From Actinomortierella ambigua (taxonomy: Eukaryota; Mortierellomycota; Mortierellomycetes; Mortierellales; Mortierellaceae): 33,879 nt of DNA. The translations under genes were made by a program, and so were the position numbers. Position 1 is the stretch's first letter; each line of letters opens with the position of its first letter. Below the pieces are notes generated by a model. The model was given only the letters and a program-made list of their open reading frames with translations. It did no database searches and was not told the DNA's origin. Location of the stretch: the NCBI GenBank assembly GCA_016098155.1, contig JAAAJB010000363.1, positions 2,028-35,906 of the forward strand, read 5' to 3'. Below are positions 12,429-22,625 of this stretch, one piece after another.

Positions 12429-12434
12429 AATAAA
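12429..12434 (+). terminator. Poly(A) signal of the GNAT-like gene
   Basis: AATAAA 23 bp after the stop, just downstream of a T run. It lies only about 50 bp from the opposite-strand poly(A) signal of the peptidase gene, so the two 3' ends abut or overlap. Confidence 0.6.
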
Positions 12435-12483
12435 CGAATGCGACCATGATCAACGATCCTGTTGGATGCTTTTAAAACTTTCA

Positions 12484-12489
12484 TTTATT
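12484..12489 (-). terminator. Poly(A) signal of the dipeptidyl-peptidase gene
   Basis: AATAAA on the minus strand about 105 bp beyond the stop codon at 12594. Confidence 0.5.
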
Positions 12490-12593
12490 TTTTTAAACCA
12501 GTAAATCTTCTTTCGTCGAAAGAGATATGGAATAAAAGGTATACAACAAGGGGGAACAATGGAAGATAAAGAGCGATGGAAGAAGAAAAGGAT

Positions 12594-14832
12594 TTAAGCA
12601 AGGCTGAACTGCTCAGTCTTGCTGGTAAGCTCATTCACCGAGAGGTTCACATTCTTGTTGGCCTCCGTCGTCGTCTCCTTGGTCCACTTTTGGATCCAAG
12701 ACAGGACCTCGCGGTGCCAGCGCTGCGAGTTGGCGGCCTTGAGAACCCAATGGTTCTCGTCGGGGAAGTACAGGAACCGCGAAGGAATGCCCCTCCGCTG
12801 CAGGACCGTGAACGTGGACAGGCCCTCCGTCACGGGCAGACGGTAGTCCTTGTCGCTGTGAATGACCAGGGTTGGGGTCTTCCACTGGTCGACAAAGTTG
12901 GAGGGGTTCCACTGGTCATAGGCCTTGTTCTTGGGATCCCATGGCACGCCGCCCTGATCATGCTCTGGGAAGTAGAGCTCCTCCGTCGTATAGTAGCTGA
13001 CCTTCAAGTCAAAGATGCCGTCGTGGTTCACCAGGCAGTTGAACCGATCTGTGTGGCCGTTGAACCAGTTCATCATGTAGCCACCATACGAGGCACCCAA
13101 AGCGCATGTACGCTGAGGATCAATGTAGGTGTGGTTTTGCAACACAAAGTCCAAACCCTTCATCAAATCAATAAAGGGCGAACCACCCCAGTTCTGGTTG
13201 ATCGCGTCTGTAAACGCCTGACCGTAACCAGTCGAGCCCGTGGGGTTCAGTGCCACCACAACAAAGCCAGCACTGGCAAAGACATTTTGGTTCCTAAAAA
13301 TGATGACGATTTTTTTTAAGTTAGTTTTGTGTTTCCTTCCATCGATAATGCAGAGAAAAAAAATTACAAACAATCAATTTCCAAACTTACCAGCGGGTGC
13401 TCCAGGCGTCGTTGAAAGCGCCCTGGGGTCCACCGTGAACAATAAAGGCAAGCGGGTACTTCTTGGCAGGGTCAAAGCCAATGGGCTTGAGCAACCAACC
13501 ATGGACATCGTGATCCTTGTCGCCCTTGAACCAGACGTCCTCGGGCGTGGACAGGAAGACGCTCTCGAGGTCCTCGGCATGAATATCCGTTCGCTGCTGG
13601 ATCTTCTTCGTGCTCAGGTCGACCGTGTACACATCGTTAGGTCGCATCATCGACGCCGTCGAGTACAACAGAGTGTTGTCGTCCAGGTACTGGACACCCG
13701 ACTGCGTGTGCTCGTCCACAATCGTCTCCACATTGCCAGAAGCAATGTCAATCTTGAACACCTTGACGTGACCCTTCTCCTCGGCGGTGACAACAATCGA
13801 CTCGTCCTTCTTGTCAAACAACAGCGAGCCCGGGCTACGGTCCCAGTTTTCGGCAACCAATTGGCTCTTGCCCTCCGAGAACAGCACAATCTGGCGACGA
13901 TCCGACTCGTACTGTGGCCGGCGCATCTGCAAGTACGCAATCGATTTGCCCGTCGACGAGTAGGTGGGGTTGCCCGCATACCCAACACTCTCTGGGTTGA
14001 TCTTCTTGGGCTGGCCCTTTCCATCCGTTCCAATCGTGTAGATGAACGTCGTCGTCTGCCAAGCATTGTCAGGCGTGTTGATCTTGGCCGCAAAGACCAG
14101 CTCCGTGCCATCGGGCGACAGGTCAAAGTCGTCCGCATCACCAAACGGAATAATCGGGCTCTCCAGCCCCGTGTCCTTCAATAGGTTGATTGGCTCTCCA
14201 TCCACAGCAAACGCCGCCTTGTCATCGCTCTTGATCTTGACCACAAAGATGTTGTTCTTCTTCTCCTGGACAAACTCGTCCCAATGTCGCACCATTAGAT
14301 GGTCATACGCCAGGCCCGTGTCTTGCTTTGTCGTCTTCAGCTCATCATCACGCTCCTTGGCGCCCTGAAGCGTGCCATCGGCATAGACGGGGGCAGAGAA
14401 GGCCAGCAGACCGGCCTCTTGGTTGTACTTGACATTCGCAATACCAACAGGGAAGGTGGTCAGCGCATAGGGCTCCCCATTGCCCGTCACGGACTTGACG
14501 TAGACCTGCTCCTGGGACAGGAACGCGACATGATCGTCGTCGAGCCAGAAGGCATCGCTGTGGCTAGTGCCTGGCTCACGAGGCGTAAAGTCGGACACGG
14601 TGTTGTCCTTCAGGTTGAGGAGGTTCAGGTTGCGGATGGTCTTGTGGGTCTCAAAGGAGTAGCGTGAGGCCGAGAAGACAGCATGCTGGCCATTGGGCGA
14701 CACTGCCGCGGTCGAGGGACGGGCGAGTGAGAGCATAAGCTCGGGGGTCAGAGGCTGCTGCTTAGCAGCATTAGCAAGGCCAGTAATTGCCATGAGGATG
14801 GTGGTGGTGGAAAAAGAGAGAATGAATCTCAT
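12594..14832 (-). CDS. Secreted S9-family dipeptidyl-peptidase V-like serine peptidase
   Basis: Exon 1 is 14832..13391 and exon 2 is 13293..12594, separated by a 97-bp intron (GTAAGT donor, TTTTTAG acceptor) that splits a Trp codon. The product is 713 residues, close to fungal DPP V/DPP5 (about 720). Residues 1-22 (MRFILSFSTT...GLANA) form a signal peptide, so secretion is expected. Residues about 30-430 are a beta-propeller with WD/TolB-like blades (for example VSPNGQHAVF, LSPDGTELVF). The C-terminal alpha/beta-hydrolase domain opens with the FIVHGGPQGAF oxyanion region. The catalytic triad is visible: Ser about 549 in GASYGGYM, Asp about 630 in HSDKDYRLP, His about 662 in PDENHW. Known relatives release X-Ala, His-Ser and similar dipeptides and act in extracellular protein use; some are major secreted antigens. 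It is convergent with the GNAT-like gene. Exact specificity is not visible. Confidence 0.95.
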
Positions 14833-14916
14833 TTCTTACTTTCCAACCAACGGGTTATGTCTTTTTGAGGAAAGGAAAAAAAAAGCCTATTGTTGGGCGG
14901 AGAGACAATCGTAGAG

Positions 14917-14924
14917 ATATATAT
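14917..14924 (-). promoter_or_regulatory. TATA box of the dipeptidyl-peptidase gene
   Basis: ATATATAT about 85-92 bp upstream of the ATG at 14832, at the same spacing as the TATA box of the HEATR5-like gene. Confidence 0.5.
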
Positions 14925-15470
14925 GCGTGATGGTGCCTGGACTGATGGGAAAGAGGCAATAGAAACAAGAAACAAAACAACGATAATTGTGTGGGGTTCC
15001 ATTTTTCCCAGCAAGCACGCAAGCCTGAACTGGACTGGACCAAACGGCACAAAGATGAGCCCCCGAATGTTGTTTTGCTCACACAGCGAAAGATTTGTGG
15101 GCCCCTTCTTTCGCCAATGAGTGGCCGTGAGAACGTACACCTCTTCACCCCCTCACGATGTTTACTAAAAGAGGATTACAAGAACGCTTATTTCACAAGA
15201 TAACAAAACAACCCTGGTGGATGCAAGCTTTCGCCTCTGCATTTGGTAGACTAGTCTAGCTGTTGGCTTGACGCTTCTAGTTTTCTTTTTTCCAGATAGT
15301 TCCTCTTCACTATGCCGAAGACGTCCATATTCCACCAATAATGTTAATCGGATTCCCAAGCGCGCTCACAATCGACCGTTTCTGTCATTTCTTTTGTACA
15401 ATACACAGCTGAAGAACAAGCGCCGTGTATGTGATACATCACGATGTGCTCGCCTCTTTACCTGAGCTTT

Positions 15471-15495
15471 GTGAACGCGCGATCCACGCGTTCAC
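15471..15495. promoter_or_regulatory. 9-bp inverted repeat with MluI-box core, possible transcription factor site
   Basis: GTGAACGCG, a 7-nt spacer, then CGCGTTCAC: perfect arms. The right arm overlaps ACGCGT, the MluI cell-cycle box recognised by MBF in yeasts. It lies about 400 bp upstream of the Ran-binding gene and 640 bp upstream of the peptidase gene. Function is inference. Confidence 0.4.
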
Positions 15496-15901
15496 GCCCA
15501 TTCAGAGATGTTGTGTCACTCGACACGACTGAGTTGATTGGACGTTGACCCTCTTCCCCTTTCAAGTTGATCAGACAGACATATGTGATAGAGGCGCGTG
15601 CTCACTCCGCAAAGTGATGCAATGCAAACCCCTTCTTCCGCCAGTAGACGGGTATTCAAGTGTGTCACCGATGAAAGGCTCAGGGATGCGCCATGGAGGT
15701 AGAAAAAAAAAAAAAAAAAAGAGAGACCCTTGTGCTGAACCTTTTCCATGTTTCTTTTTGGTTGTGACTTATAGAGATGCCAGTCATGCCCCCCGTTGTG
15801 TGGATGTTGGGCAGGTTGGGCTGGGTGGTGCTGGACATAGGCAAGGGCACGCTCTCCCACGGGAAATTCATCATTTCGCTCTCCTTAACGTAGCATCAAC
15901 C

Positions 15902-18435
15902 ATGTCCAGTCCACCCAGCACGCATGGATCGCCCTCCCTAGGTACTTTCATGTCGAACCGCCGCATGCGGTTGCTCGTTGCCCTACTTTAAAGGACCCCA
16001 GCCCATGTGGACACTTCACAAGCCATCGTTTCATGCTACTCACTCATCATAACCATTTTGCCTTGCTTTCTTAGAGGACAATGCAAAGAGAAAGCGCGAG
16101 GAGAAGGAGTCACTAGGAAAGGCGCACGACTCCTCAGTACGTTCCCTGTCCTTCAAACGAAAGCTGGAGCAACATGACTTTTCTCCTCAGAAAATTTTAG
16201 CTGGCGCGTGGTCCCTGACTGACAATCCACTTTTCGCTGTCGCGTTCACATCTTTTAGAATCCTGAACCCGAAGTCGACACCGTGCCGCCAAAGAAGATG
16301 CAAGTCGTGGGATGGCTTATTGTTAATTGACTTGCAGGATGCGTTGGGTGCTTATTGTTTTTGCTTCAACATGGACAAACAGCATCCGGGTAGCTGACCT
16401 TCTCAACACGTGTCCCTGCTATTTCGCTGTTGACATTTCTATCTCCCCCCTCCTCTCTCTCTCTCTCTCTCTCTCGATAGTAAGCCAGAGGATGACAAGG
16501 TGACAAAGGCGGAGGTGAAGCAGATCAGGAAGAACCTCAAGACGATGCCATTAGAGGATGCACGCCAAGATATCGAAGTTGATCCCCAGGAGGAGGCGCA
16601 GGACATGGATGCGGAGAGCGATGTCACCAGCACTGTCGACAGCCCAAGGCCAGAGTCTTCCAAGTTGGAGACGGAGACATCGACCGCGGATCAGACACCC
16701 AACCTCGAGTCTGCGGCAGAAGATGACCGGAGCAGCAAGGATAGCGGCAGTGGTGCCCATGCGTCACCTGCCCAGTCCACACCGGTACCCGCATCCTCTC
16801 CAACCCAGCCCATCCCTGCACCAGCTGTCAAGGGGCCTTTGCCTAAGGAAGAGGACAAGAAGCCAATTATGAGCAGTGGGTTCGGCAACACATCCTCCGC
16901 CAGCCCTTTTGCAAACTTGAAGCCCAGCACCAATATCTTTGGCAGTGGATCGTCGACGCTTGCGGGCACAGATGCGTCTTCAAATGCCAGCCCCTTTGCG
17001 ACCATGGCCAGTCAGTCATCGTCCTTCTTGTCGTCAACCAAGTCCAGTGGATTTGGCAGCACCTCCTTTGCGAGCCCCTTTGCGACGACGGTGTCTTCGT
17101 CGACCAGCATCTTTGGAAGCACGTCCTCGCCTGCATCGTCGGCATCGAAGTCGTCCGAGTCCAAGTCGGCCTTTGCCTCCACGGCATTTGGCGCCACCTC
17201 TTCAACATCGTCCAGCCCCTTTGCAGCAGCAGCTCCTTCGGCCACGGGTACTGTCTTTGGCCTGCGATCGACCATTGGCTCTTCGACTGCATCCAGCCCT
17301 CTTCCAGCATCGACGACCGTAAGATAATGGGAGTGGTGAACAAACTTGGGGAAGAGATAAGGTTGTTCTTAACTCCGTCCTCATCTTTCTTTTTTTTCTT
17401 GTTTTTGTTTTAGTCACGCACAACTCACACTGGGCATCGCTTTTCTTTCCCCATATATATCTTCGATAGACATTTGGCGCAAGTACTACCGTGACTGGCA
17501 AGCCGTTCGGCACGTTCGGCGCCTTCTCTAAAGACTCTACGGGCTCTTTCTTGGATGAGTCGACGACTCAGGGATCGGACAATTTTGATGCTCTACTGAC
17601 ACAGGAGACCGATGATGCCCACCCCGAGGATGACGAGACTAATACACAGGATTATTCATCTTCGGCTTTCGCGAATGCCGAGCAGATTGATGGTACGTCG
17701 CTCATTCGAGCGGGCAACGTCACGCATTCTGGTCTAGCATTTTGGACACTTTTGAGAGGACTAACCATTCCTCATTTTGTCTGGTTTGTTTGGTCTTTGT
17801 ATAGTCGTGACGGGAGAGGAAGATGAAATGACATTTTTCCAGACAAAGGGGCGTCTTTTTGCTGACGCCGATAAGAGTCAGTCATGGAAGGAGCGTGGCA
17901 AGGGAACGTTCAAGGTGAACGTCAACCGAGAAGATACTAAGCAGGCTCGCCTTGGTAAGTCGTTGCGCTCCACTTTTTGTTTTCTCGATATGACCGAAAC
18001 ATGAGATAGTGGATCTAACGATATTACGTAAAACAATGCACGGCCCCTTTCCCCCCCCACCCCCTAGTGATGCGAACGGATGGTGCCCTGCGTCTCATTC
18101 TCAACATTGCTGTGTTCCCCCAAATGACACCCCTTATTACGGGCGAGAAATACGTGCGTTTCATTGGTGTTGAAGACAAGAAGCCTATTGCATTTTTGCT
18201 CAAAGTAAGTACCATGTTTCTCCTCCCTTCCCCCTTACGACTTTGGCTATGGTAGATGTGAGAAGGAACAAAGACCCAACTAAACGATCCCATCGCGCCC
18301 TCTCTTCCCCCCCCCTCCATCAAGGTGAAGGATGGCGACACTGCAAATATGATCGTTTCGTCGATCGAGCGCGCTCAGACACGGCAGAAGCAAGGTCGCG
18401 AAACAGGAGTTGTTCTGAGGGATACGGATGAGTAG
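15902..18435 (+). CDS. RanBP3/Yrb2/Hba1-like Ran-binding protein with FG repeats
   Basis: Eight exons: 15902..15941, 16075..16136, 16259..16299, 16481..17318, 17470..17692, 17805..17954, 18068..18204, 18325..18435. They keep frame and give 533 residues. The N-terminus has a basic NLS-like block (NAKRKREEKE) and PPKKIKPEDDK. Residues about 120-390 are Ser/Thr/Ala-rich with FG-type repeats (SGFG, NIFGSG, SIFGST, TAFGAT, FGTFGAF), as in nucleoporins. The C-terminal Ran-binding domain (about residues 402-515) shows GEEDE, KGRLFAD, SWKERGKGTFKVN, RTDGALRLILN and the closing FLLKVKDGDTA strand. This order matches RanBP3/Yrb2, cofactors that help exportin-1 (Crm1) load cargo and RanGTP in the nucleus; a Nup2/Nup50-like role is the alternative. 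Intron 3 appears to use a GC donor (separate entry). Confidence 0.88.
16300..16480 (+). other. Probable GC-AG intron (intron 3 of the Ran-binding gene)
   Basis: The donor reads AAGAT|GCAAGT, a GC donor with an otherwise perfect AAGT context. The acceptor follows a (CT)11 tract ending CTCGATAG. A branch-like CTGAC lies near 16395. The downstream exon needs two bases carried over from the previous exon; only this GC site gives that phase. The nearby GT sites (before GTCGTG and GTGGGA) are both in phase 0, and the unspliced frame stops at 16330. Confidence 0.7.
16453..16474 (+). repeat. (CT)11 microsatellite forming the polypyrimidine tract of intron 3
   Basis: Perfect CT dinucleotide run immediately before the GATAG acceptor. 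Confidence 0.9.
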
Positions 18436-18928
18436 TCGCGCAAACTTTTTCAACCCCCCCCCCCCCCGGGAAAGAATCTCTCTCCGAACACAGGTTCTTT
18501 CTCAGCTCGCCCACCCCTAAAATTACACAGTTTTTGTAGCTCTTTCTTTTTTCCGATATTCATAACCCTGTTAACTTCCTTATCCAAAAGAAAAGAAAAA
18601 AAAATCCGGTGCGTTGTCATTTAAACCCAAGATTGTCACTCTTGATAAGAGCCCTGCTGGAGAGGTTAGTTGTTGCAACATTAACATTTCGCTGCACGAT
18701 TTCCCACCCCGTGTTCTCGCGTGGCGATTGGATGGTCCAAGAACAAAAAAAAATGACAGTCATAGTAGGCGGGTGGGTGAACCTTGCCCCTCCAAATGGT
18801 GACCCCCCCCTCCACCACTGACAAAGGTTCTTGAGGGTACGTGTCTTTCCCCACTTTTGTTGTAACCTTCGCCCAATTCCATTTCTTTTTTTTTTCATTT
18901 GCTATTGGCTGCATTTCCATTTCCCCTC
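18436..18928 (+). other. Intergenic region between the Ran-binding and DCAF11-like genes
   Basis: About 490 bp, no gene seen. It holds a C14 run (18454-18467), a second C run near 18806, and a CCAAT-type ATTGG at 18905-18909, about 20 bp upstream of the next ATG. No AATAAA lies near the upstream stop. Confidence 0.5.
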
Positions 18929-21657
18929 ATGAGTGAACACATCCATTGGTCGGACGGCGAGTTCGAGTACGAGCTGGAGTTTTATGACCCTAACCCCGAA
19001 GAAGAAGACGACGACGAGGGCGATGGCTCTCACAGCGACAAAGAGTCGGGAGGAGGTGGTGGTAATAGCGAGGGCGAAGATGGAGAGGACGAAGAAGAAG
19101 AAGACGACGACGACTATGAGGACGAGGATGAAGACGAAGACGAGGACGAAGACGAGGAGGAGGATGATGACGACGACGATGGTGATGGCCCACCGTTCCA
19201 CTTCCATAACTTTTTTGATACAGGTAAAATGCTTGGTTTGGAGAGCTGGGACGTTTGGTCCATGTTGCTCAGTCTAGAAGTGCTCCCCAGAGGACACCAT
19301 GACTAATCCTTGGGAGGGCTGTGTGTGTGTGTGTGTGTATGTGTGCGGTGTATGTACCTTTCTCTGTTATCACTCTCGCTACAGATGGAGGCACCCATGG
19401 CGTTCTGCAACGTAAGTTGATATACAGGAATTGCGAAAGATGGGATGGACACGATCTCACGATATAACACAGCTCCATATTGCTGACCACGATTTTTTGT
19501 CGCCGCAATAGTGTTGGGCAGTCTCCTCAACTTTCCCATGGGCCGCGAGGTACCCTCCATACCTCGGCCGCGCTCGCCAACCCCAGAGCCAGATTACAAG
19601 ACGGGCCACGCGTTGATCCAGTCTGGCGAGTTTGGGCCAACGCTGTCACCATTCACGGATAGCCGCTATTGGCATCATTCGCAGAGCAAGAACATTGCAG
19701 ACAAGCTGTGGAAGCGACAGCTGAACAACCGACCTGTTCACCCACTCCATATGGGCGAGGTAAAGAGAGGTGTGGCGGTGGTGGTGGTGGTTGTGAGAAG
19801 CAGATGGAGGAGAGAGGAAATCTCTTAGTTTCCTTTGTTTTTAACAATCATCCTTTTTTTTGTCGTGGTAATTTAGACGTTTTTGCCTTCGAATCCTGGC
19901 AAGGTGATTGAGGTGTATGATTGTGCGGCATACTCCGCTCAGTTTTCCAATGATGGGTAAGTGCGCAGCTGCCAGTTTATGATAGGCGAGAACGCAACAA
20001 TTGGGATGGTCCGGCCCTTTCCATCTTGGGCCCATGAAAAAAAAATCGCTGCGCTCGAGTCCGCAGCACGGTAATACGGTGCTAGTTGGGCAAGAACAAG
20101 AAAAAGGCCTCCTCAGCTATTTGTGTCTATCCCGATATTTGATTTTCAATAGATCCATTCTGGCATCGTGTGATCAAGAATTCAACCTACATATCTACAG
20201 GACGCATGGCGACGAGCTTGTCAAACAAAAGACGATCAACGGCGCTGAGGGCAACTGGACCATTTCAGATCTTGCAATATCGCCAGACAATGGATGGCTC
20301 GTCTATTCATCCCTCAACCCTTATGTGCACCTCACCCGGATAGGTGTCGACGACTCGACAGAGCAGTTCCCTCTTGATTTCTCGGTGGATACCGATCCCA
20401 TGCGGGTACATGAGGTCTTAAATTTATTGCCAATCACAAGAACCGCTAGAGGATGTGATCAATCAATAATACTGATGGTCTAACTCCTCTGCATCTCATT
20501 TTTCAAAAAACTTAGATCTGGTCGGTACGATTCTCTGGAAATGGTCGCGAAATCGTGGCTGGAGGTACCACGCAGCTTTTGGGTAAGGTCTCGTTCCTGC
20601 GTAGGAAAAAAACATTGGACTGCGACTACACATGAATCTTAGGAGAGCTGACTTTAGATTTTTTTTTCTGCCTTGCGGCTTCTAGTGTACGATATCGAGT
20701 CACGGACAGTCCTCACATCAGTACATGGACACAGCGCCGATGTTAATGCAGTCTGCTTTGCAGAGCCGCAATCGTCGCATGTGATCTTTAGTGGAAGCGA
20801 CGACCACCTTGTCAAAGTCTGGTACGGGAGAAAAAACAAAGTGCTATTTTTTTTTCTTGCAGGATCCCACAGCTCCCTAATCGACTCTAAAATGTAGAAG
20901 CTGACAACTTTTTTTTTTGGCTCCTTCATTTAGGGATCGGCGATCGATGAAGAACAGTGGGCGAAGTCCCCCCTCTGGAGTCCTCGTCGGCCACGCCGCT
21001 GGCGTGACGTTTGTGACGTCGAAGGGTGACAACCGGTACCTGGCCAGCAATGGCAAAGATCAAAAGATGTTGCTCTGGGATTTGCGGAAGATGCACTCGA
21101 GTAACGAGTACCGGCAATTACCCCCCGAGACGTACCGGACCGACGCGATCCGGCGCTTCGACTATCGACGCGGTGTGTTCCCGGGCTCGAAATCGTTGAA
21201 GCTACGGAACGACTGTTCGGTAATGACCTTCCAGGGTCACAAGGTCATGCAGACGTTGATCCGTTGTCATTTCTCTCCGCCACATACGACCGGTGGGCGG
21301 TACCTGTACACGGGCAGTGCGGACGGTGTCGTGACCATCTATCGCATGGACGGAACCATCGTCCGGCAGCTCGATACGGGTGAGGCCCTGAATCGGCAGG
21401 TGCGGTCGTCGCGTTCGAGGACGCCATCGTGGTCGCACGCGTCGATCGCGCGGGATGTCAGCTGGCACCCGTATTTGCCAACGATTGTGAGCACCTGTTG
21501 GTCCTCGCGTGGGTTATATGGGTATGACTCAACGGGCGTACTTGTACAGCATTCGTTCAAGCATGCCAAGGACATAGAGGCATCGTCAGAGGCGGAGGCG
21601 CGTGAGATGGAGTCGGAACCAGATTTCCCACCAGCGCGACGTCGGCGGCTTTTCTAG
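18929..21657 (+). CDS. DCAF11/WDR23-like WD40 protein, predicted CUL4-DDB1 ubiquitin ligase adaptor
   Basis: Eight exons: 18929..19223, 19385..19411 (27 nt), 19512..19759, 19877..19956, 20153..20405, 20516..20582, 20686..20821, 20934..21657. All phases agree and give 609 residues. The start MSEHIHWSDGEFEYELEF precedes a very acidic Asp/Glu tract (about residues 25-85). WD40 repeats fill about residues 220-580. Diagnostic stretches follow human DCAF11 closely: IWSVRFSGNGREIVAG, GHSADVNAVCFAE, VKVWDRR, LVGHAAGVTF, NGKDQKMLLWDLR, QTLIRCHFSP and DVSWHP. Two WDxR motifs (VKVWDRR, LLWDLR) fit the DWD box used to dock on DDB1. Known relatives (WDR23, plant LEC14B-like proteins) recruit substrates to CRL4; animal WDR23 controls Nrf2/SKN-1. 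The target here is unknown. Family assignment is strong; ligase function is inferred. Confidence 0.92.
19321..19338 (+). repeat. (GT)9 microsatellite in intron 1 of the DCAF11-like gene
   Basis: Nine GT units, followed by an imperfect GTATGTGTG continuation, between exon 1 and the 27-nt exon 2. Confidence 0.85.
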
Positions 21658-21965
21658 AAAGACGCCTTTTTTTTTTTTTTTTTTTGTCGTTTGCTCGTGG
21701 AGCAAGTGTAGAAACAATAAAGAGGAGAGAAAACGGCCGTCATGCTTCATACCTGTGGAACCACTCCCCCCCCTTCCATGAAGTTCAAGGGGATGGAGAG
21801 GCGAAGCTCCTTCAAAGGGACGGAGTTGCAGGGCAGGTGAGAGGGTGCAGTATGAGCTGTTTTTGAAGCCAGTGAGGTACAAGCCACCGACGATGAGGAG
21901 GCATCTTTTTTTTTTTTTCTCTTGGCCAGCAGCAAGCTGATTGCAACAATCACATCAACATAACC
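21658..21965 (+). other. 3' region of the DCAF11-like gene and promoter of TMA7
   Basis: About 300 bp with no gene. It begins with a T19 run, carries the AATAAA signal at 21717, and ends in a short AT-rich leader before the TMA7 ATG. The two genes are tightly tandem. Confidence 0.6.
21717..21722 (+). terminator. Poly(A) signal of the DCAF11-like gene
   Basis: AATAAA about 60 bp after the stop codon, downstream of the T-rich tract. Confidence 0.6.
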
Positions 21966-22625
21966 ATGTCTGGACGTCAAGGTAATGCCACTCGCTGTCA
22001 AGAAGAGAGGGCGACCATCGCTCTCATTTCTATGGATGAATGTCTAGAGATTCGATGAATGATCAAAGAGAGTCTCACTCTATTGCACTTTTTTTTTCTC
22101 CGTTTCGTAGGTGGCAAGCTCAAGCCTCTCAAGGCTCCCAAGAAGAAGAACAACGATATTGATGACGTACGGTGATAGACTCTGATGCAGGCGATAGTGA
22201 AAAAGATAAAGGACCGATTCAAGAAGGAGGGTTCTCCTTTTTCTTCAGAGCACTATGCGGAAGGGCGATCGGTATTAGGAAAAAGATCGGCCCTCAAAGC
22301 CATGCCCAGGAGAAGCTGACAAAGTTTGTCTTTTATCTCTTTCCTGCATCTCTTGTCTTTCAAATTTATAGGATGATATGGCCTTCAAGCAGAAGCAGAA
22401 GGAGGAGGCTGCCAAGCTGAAGGAGATGAAGGACAAGGCTTCTAAGGGTGGTCCTCTTCGTAAGTTTGCTCGATCAGACCATTTTTACGGCTCACAGAAC
22501 ATAATATCTGCAAGGGTCCGAAGCCCACGAGTATGCTTATCCAACGAATCTCACCTTTTTATCTTTTTTTTTCTTTTGGGATCTTTTTAGTTGGTGGCGG
22601 TATCAAGAAGAGCGGCAAGAAGTAA
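21966..22625 (+). CDS. TMA7: Translation machinery-associated protein 7 (TMA7)
   Basis: Four small exons: 21966..21981, 22111..22166, 22372..22459, 22591..22625. Spliced, they encode 64 residues, the typical TMA7 length. The order is diagnostic: MSGRQGGKLKPLKAPKK at the start, DDMAFKQKQKEE in the middle, and GGGIKKSGKK at the end. The gene is too fragmented to appear as one open frame; only splicing (GTAATG, GTACGG and GTAAGT donors; GTAG, ATAG and TTAG acceptors) recovers it. The protein is small, highly basic and mostly disordered or helical. In yeast TMA7 co-purifies with ribosomes and its loss mildly alters translation; the mechanism is not settled. The introns are long relative to the coding exons. 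Confidence 0.95.

Larger units (their letters stand above)
14833..15901. promoter_or_regulatory. Divergent promoter region between the peptidase and Ran-binding genes
   Basis: About 1.07 kb without a supportable gene. It contains the peptidase TATA box, a 9-bp inverted repeat with an ACGCGT core (15471-15495), a small imperfect palindrome GTGATACATCAC (15431-15442), and an A18 run near 15703-15720. Short frames on either strand look like chance. Confidence 0.5.

Noticed and set aside
13240..14184. Plus-strand frame of 314 codons opposite the dipeptidyl-peptidase gene
   Set aside because: It is a shadow of the C/G-ending codon bias of the real minus-strand gene and spans its intron and propeller without any homology.
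21982..22371. Box C/D snoRNA inside the TMA7 introns
   Set aside because: Small translation-related genes often host snoRNAs, and a CTGA is present in intron 2, but no proper RTGATGA box with a terminal stem could be found.
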